NCBI RefSeq assembly: GCF_037975245.1
Contig: NC_092579.1
Span: forward strand, 3,184,001-3,248,000
Length of the DNA: 64,000 nucleotides
Reading direction: 5' to 3'
Origin: Apostichopus japonicus
Lineage: Eukaryota > Echinodermata > Holothuroidea > Aspidochirotida > Stichopodidae
Shown piece by piece: positions 59,901 to 64,000 of the stretch (positions within the stretch are counted from its first letter, which is position 1; every line of letters starts with the position of its first letter). The translations under genes were made by a program, and so were the position numbers. Under the pieces are notes generated by a model, which was not told the origin of the DNA, made no database searches, and saw nothing but the letters and a program-made list of their open reading frames with translations.

Positions 59901-61632
59901 GGATCTCCTCCTGGAACTTGATCAAGGATACTAGAGTCCAGGACGAAATTAGCCTCCATCACCTACAGCTTCCTCAAGATGAGGATTAGATTCTGGCAGC
60001 AGAGGCAGCAGAGATATGGTTGCTGCTGAGGCCACGGCAAGGAGGTCAGTGAAGATGATTGAACTGCAAGGAATTGGCCAACTAGTGACATCAGAAATAG
60101 ATCGGTGGACTTCCTTAATCACAGGAAGATATCTTTTACAATGATCAGTTCAGACACTTAGTACAGGCAGAATTTCATGATGAAAGTCTAGCTTTTCCAA
60201 GCCAAAAGTGCAGAAATTGCAGCAGGCAATCTGTTCTTCCAAATCTTCTAGAGGCACACAGACCGTAGAAGCTACAAGGGAAGAGAGGTCAAGTCGGTGG
60301 TAGCAGCTTCTCCAAAGGTAAAGTTAGTCAGTAGTATGGTACTCTCACTGAAACAATCATCCCCCTCCCATAGCTGGACGCATCACCGGGGTAACAGTAA
60401 TTGCACAAGAAGAACTAACCAGAGAATGCAAAATACATCAGTTTTAGTTGCCATGGTTACAAAACTGTTTGCATATTAGCCTTTGAAGGATCTGCTCTGA
60501 ATTATGTTGAACTGTGTTTTATTACGGTGATCTAAACCTCAGAATCTAGTAAATGCAGTACTTATAAAGCAAACCTTCAAGAAGAAACAGAACCATAGTA
60601 TCCAAACCTTTCTCTCAAAGAAGACTGAAAGAAACATGAGAACAGAGAACAAAGTCAGTATCCTCGGAAGTGCAGAAGTATATAATATGTTGAGCTGTAT
60701 CTTGTGTGTTGTAACTTTGACCATCTTGAAAAGACATGAACCAGGAATTTTGATCTTCCCCTTCTCAGTTCCCCTCCTCCCCCGGCCCCTTGATCAAAAC
60801 CCTGACATGGACTACAGTATCTATTCATTATTGGATTCAACTCATTATTTCAACTCATTCAACTCGTTCAACTCATTCACTCATTCAACTCATTATTCAA
60901 CTCATTATTGGATCTAACTAAGAGATCTAGGTGGAATCTTACCTGTCCCTGCCATTCTATTGCACTCTCCCTGCTATCGGTAATATTTAGGTAATGCGCC
61001 CCCTTAGACCCACTCCTTGGTCAACACTTCCCTCTCTCCCCTTTTGAAGAATGGTGACGGGTGAGAGAGTGTAAGCAGTACATCATGTTTTTAGTTGAAC
61101 AATAAAGTTATAGATATCGACACGGTACGGTACTGTACATGTCAGAAAAATAAATCGATCAGTGATGAAAAAGGATATTTCCAAGCCGCAAATCCTCTTC
61201 TGCCGTACCCCATGCGAGATGGTATGACGAATCTAGCTGATTCTCCCTTCTTCATCGACATGCATGCTATATCCCAGCCTGGAGAAAGGAAAGAAAAATC
61301 AAAGTTCAAGAAGATCGGTAGAGGATTATAAATGTCGATGATTCATTCGAATATGTTTCTGTTCATAGATAAGATATGTACCATTATATATCCATTGGCA
61401 TAAACATTAAAACTCCAGGCACAGCCATTTTGTCCACTTGTCATGTTTTCTTTATTGCCATGGTAACTACTTCTTCTAGATTGGATTACATCCACATTAT
61501 TGCCCGGTTAAAAAAAAATTCCCAAATAGGCAGCATGGTTATTAATATTCTCACTCCTTGGGAGACCTACCTTTGATGACTTTTCCCATATCCACTGGAA
61601 ATGAAAATGGTGTCTGTCCTTCATCTCTTGTG
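56974..61632 (-). CDS. FKBP-type peptidyl-prolyl isomerase, last three exons (5' part missing)
   Basis: Minus-strand exons: 61,571-61,632 (TRDEGQTPFSFPVDMGKVIK), 61,179-61,278 (GWDIACMSMKKGESARFVIP, then MGYGRRGFAAWK) and 56,974-57,034 (IPPDAELIFEIELLTINGQ, stop). The frames join exactly (phase 1, then phase 2). This is the C-terminal two thirds of an FKBP fold. It keeps the F of PFSF, VI before GW, the binding-pocket-floor Trp, the Tyr of GYG, IPP and the final LIFEIEL strand, all pocket positions in FKBP12-like enzymes, so activity is plausible. The FKBP domain ends the protein, with no TPR or ER-retention tail. The first intron (61,279-61,570) is GT-AG, the second AT-AC. The upstream exon carrying VxYxGxLxDGxxFD was not found before the window end. 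Confidence 0.88.
57890..59545. repeat. 19-unit minisatellite with higher-order structure, inside the U12 intron
   Basis: Units of about 83-96 bp (ATGGATATAGT...GAGGAACACAAGGGGGAAGTGTTCACAATGA...CCACATGAACTGAACATAC). Three variants recur: A (CTATGG, TTAAAGG), B (CCATGG, TCAGAGG with an expanded G-rich tract) and C (CCATGG, TCAGAGG, ACAGGG). The right part runs ABC-AB-A-ABC-A-C, a partial trimeric higher-order pattern. The left units are more diverged. Confidence 0.95.
59550..60540. other. Intronic sequence with decayed coding-like texture
   Basis: Short open stretches on both strands (59,589-59,807 +; about 60,030-60,280 -, reading CVPLEDLEEQIACCNFC) broken by stops. Possibly an old retroelement. 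No family could be assigned. Confidence 0.25.
60834..60912. repeat. ATTCAACTC-type short tandem repeat
   Basis: Imperfect array of TTCAACTCA units in the FKBP AT-AC intron. Confidence 0.85.
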
Positions 61633-61639
61633 CTGGAAG

Positions 61640-62990
61640 AAAACAAAGGGAATAAAATCAAAGGCACTTGTATTTAAAAGTAAAACAAATAAAATATAAA
61701 AAACAGTATGCTTGACAATATATTTTACAGCTCTACTGTATGAAAAGCAGACAGGATATTCAGAGATAAGCCAGGATTTGCAAGTAAGATTTGACTTGAA
61801 AATGGGTAGCTTTATCAATATTCTGAATTCATCTACATAAATTTCGATTTACTCAGACCCCTGGATCTTTCTAGACATATATAGTCTTATTCTTAGTGAT
61901 CTATGGATATGAGAATTTTCATTTGGAAGCGCGACACGATTTAAGGTAGTTCACGGAAAGGAGAGGGCTGGAGAATGTGGGAGGGGATGGGGGTGGGGAT
62001 GGAATTTGGAAATTGAATAAATTTTCATAGATCCTGTGGAAAATGCAGGGTCTAGTATTGACAACATTATGAAGTTTATTGTTGTTCAAAAAGATTTATA
62101 TTTAAATGCAGATGGGGCGAGTACAACTTCATGAGAGCCTGACAGCTCCCTTAATAATGCATACAGTATATACAATGAGATAACACCAGTACAACCAGGA
62201 GTGCAACCACCATTTTTAATGTTATGAAGGGACTCAAATGTTACTGTATGTAGTTCCTAGCGGACAGCGATCTACCCAAAGTTGAGAAATTTTGATAAAC
62301 TGGAAGTAGCTTTGTCATTGCAAAATACTGCAATATTTTGAAACTTTGTAAACAATGTTAAACTAATTTCAACTGCTTCCTTGTCCTGGTGGAAGGATTT
62401 CCCCACTTCTTTGAGAAATTTTGGTCAAATGAAGGGAGCTTTGTACAAAATGGTGCTATATATTGCAACTTTTGAAAAAAGTGATGAAGAGTTTTCAGTT
62501 GTTTAGTTTGTACTGTACATGTTGAACTATGAATGAACTGTACACAGATAAAATTTTTTTTTTAATAATCTGTAGACCTGTCAGTGGACGGCAGGAGGGT
62601 GGGCTGATGCTCCCTCGGTTTATTTCTGGGGAATGGGGAGGGGTAGGGGGTAAGGGAGGGAAGATGGTCCCTGAGTACAATGGCTCAAATTTTAGAACAG
62701 TACCTGTACAACAGGGTTTCTTCTTAATTCTTATGTATGTAAATTCTAACACGTACTGTAATAGCCACAGAATCGTAATCCTTTTGGATGCAGATACTGT
62801 ACATACATGTACCTTATCAAATTAAATTTAATATACAGAGTTGGATCCTGACACTTCCACACCAAGTATGTGCATGGTCACCAACAGATGTATGTAGGCA
62901 ATTAATCATTGATTTATATCGAGCCTATAACATGAATATAAAAAGGAAATAAATTTCAACAGTTTATTTGACAGCTTGTCAAACATTTAT
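61640..62990. other. No gene recognised; probably intron or 5' region of the FKBP gene
   Basis: Searched for the missing upstream FKBP exon (V-Y-x-G-x-L-x-D-G, then F-D) and found none. GGGG/GGA purine tracts at about 61,975 and 62,630. Confidence 0.45.
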
Positions 62991-62997
62991 AATCTAC

Positions 62998-63104
62998 CTG
63001 CTGGTGCAATATGTCAGTTTTAAGACCTTTAAAAGGATCAAAGGTAATTATGAACTCTGCGTTATTTACACGTACAGGCAAAGAGCTAACATTACTATAG
63101 ACCG
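62998..63104 (-). CDS. Weak exon candidate
   Basis: The minus strand reads SSLPVRVNNAEFIITFDPF, then KGLKTDILHQQ up to a donor CAG|GTAGAT. A TATAG acceptor lies at the other side. The composition is protein-like, but no family is recognised and the phase does not fit the next FKBP exon directly. Confidence 0.22.
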
Positions 63105-63109
63105 TGGAT

Positions 63110-64000
63110 TTATGTATGTGAGTATTAATTTGTAAGACATGTTCACACAAAGCTATGTACTGTATGTTCAGTATAATCCATATGGGGTATCTTAATTACT
63201 GCAGGTTTTAGTTCCCTAAGAATGTGAATTGCCCTATTAAGATATTAAATGTGCACCTTCAGTATGACATCACAACAATCTTGATACCAAGCACAATTAT
63301 AACAAATTTTGTCAACCAATTGAAATACTATATAGTTAAGTGATACATATACTGTACCCAACCCTGGCAAATACCAAATGTGTAACTTGAGGTACTGTAT
63401 CCTAGAGGCCAAATTTAATCCTTTATTGTGTTTTCCTGATAGTCTTCATAACTCATCAAAGACAAACTAAATAAAAGAGGTTATTGACCTGTGAACCAAA
63501 CCACACAGATTTGACCTACTTTGATCCTTCTGGTCACAGGTGTAGGATTGTGCCCAAGGTAAAACCGAAGGGTGTATGATAGTGACACAGTATATATTGT
63601 GTCAGTTCAACCATGGAGGTAAGAATCTGTTTTTACCTCCATGGTTCAACTTGAGGAGCCTGAGAATTTTTAGTTGATTTTGATATAGTTTTCCATGCTA
63701 TTCAATACTAACTCTTATAGCAATGTACGTCATTAGCTTGACTACAGTCAAGTTCTATTCAAATCATGAAGTAAAACTCAACCTCCAAAATCAAAATTTG
63801 TAACTTTTATAGATCTATATTTTTACTGGCTATGAGAAAGTGTTCAGGCAATAATTGTTGATATTATAAACTGAATATGAAATTAAAAAATTATAGGGGC
63901 CTATACTTTCCTTTCGGTAAAAAAAGTCTTGAAAGTGTCTTTGTTAGACCAATTGTGATCCGAGTTTCAGTATTAATGCTCGGTAGCTGTCACATAGCCG
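63110..64000. other. No gene recognised apart from the hairpin
   Basis: AT-rich sequence. Nothing else supported. Confidence 0.5.
63605..63650. repeat. 18-bp perfect inverted repeat (hairpin)
   Basis: GTTCAACCATGGAGGTAA and its exact complement are separated by 10 nt (gaatctgttt). Confidence 0.9.

Larger units (their letters stand above)
57035..61178 (-). other. U12-type AT-AC intron of the FKBP gene (4,144 bp)
   Basis: The 5' splice site reads |ATATCCTTTTT (61,178 downward), an exact match to the minor-spliceosome donor. The branch site TTCCTTAAT (complement of 57,044-57,052) matches the U12 consensus, with the branch adenosine about 10 nt before the terminal AC (57,035-57,036). Splicing these borders restores GFAAWK-IPPDAEL. 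No GT donor exists between the GYG codons and the next stop. A CAG 11 nt into the exon would delete IPP. Confidence 0.88.

Overview
The window is AT-rich, repeat-rich DNA from an animal nucleus. Genes have introns with GT-AG borders, and one has the minor AT-AC type. Several animal gene families are recognisable (FKBP, LITAF, PSMD12, a class A GPCR), along with metazoan transposons (a Penelope-like element with a hammerhead-ribozyme-like motif, hAT-like elements, a tRNA-derived SINE). I would guess an invertebrate deuterostome such as an echinoderm or hemichordate, but nothing here fixes the species.

Bases 1-37,939 are a diverged tandem segmental duplication. Unit A (1-17,676) and unit B (17,677 to about 33,910) run in parallel almost end to end. 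A partial third unit C (about 34,003-37,939) repeats A 978-5,035. Each full unit carries, in order: decayed PSMD12/Rpn5 C-terminal exons on +, an LTR-like block with gag and/or retropepsin debris on +, and a three-exon LITAF-domain gene on -. Both LITAF genes keep a complete reading frame (207 and 166 residues). The units differ by clean insertions and deletions that act as empty-site and filled-site pairs: a Penelope fragment inside a TIR element (B, with a remnant in A), a SINE (B), a 33-bp-type minisatellite (B), a TATG/TATGCGTG satellite (A), and a hAT-like element and a small TIR element (C).

Bases 37,940-49,800 are single copy. They hold one intact intronless-coding class A GPCR (43,973-45,139, +), possibly driven from a TATA promoter with a non-coding exon at about 39.65-39.73 kb. 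Around it lie long AT and GATGAG microsatellites, a 297-bp hAT-like MITE, and two families of foldback elements built from 21-bp repeats centred on the palindrome GATATC.

Bases 50,114-52,382 are a hAT-like element with a second hAT-like element nested inside it, each with a perfect 8-bp target duplication. The inner one contains a perfect 63-bp inverted repeat.

Bases 56,974-61,632 carry the last three exons of an FKBP-type prolyl isomerase gene on the - strand. Its final intron (4,144 bp) has textbook U12-type AT-AC signals and contains a 19-unit minisatellite. The 5' part of this gene was not found and may lie beyond the window. The remaining DNA (52.4-56.9 kb, 62-64 kb) shows only microsatellites, a U2-snRNA-like fragment, a hairpin and one weak exon candidate.
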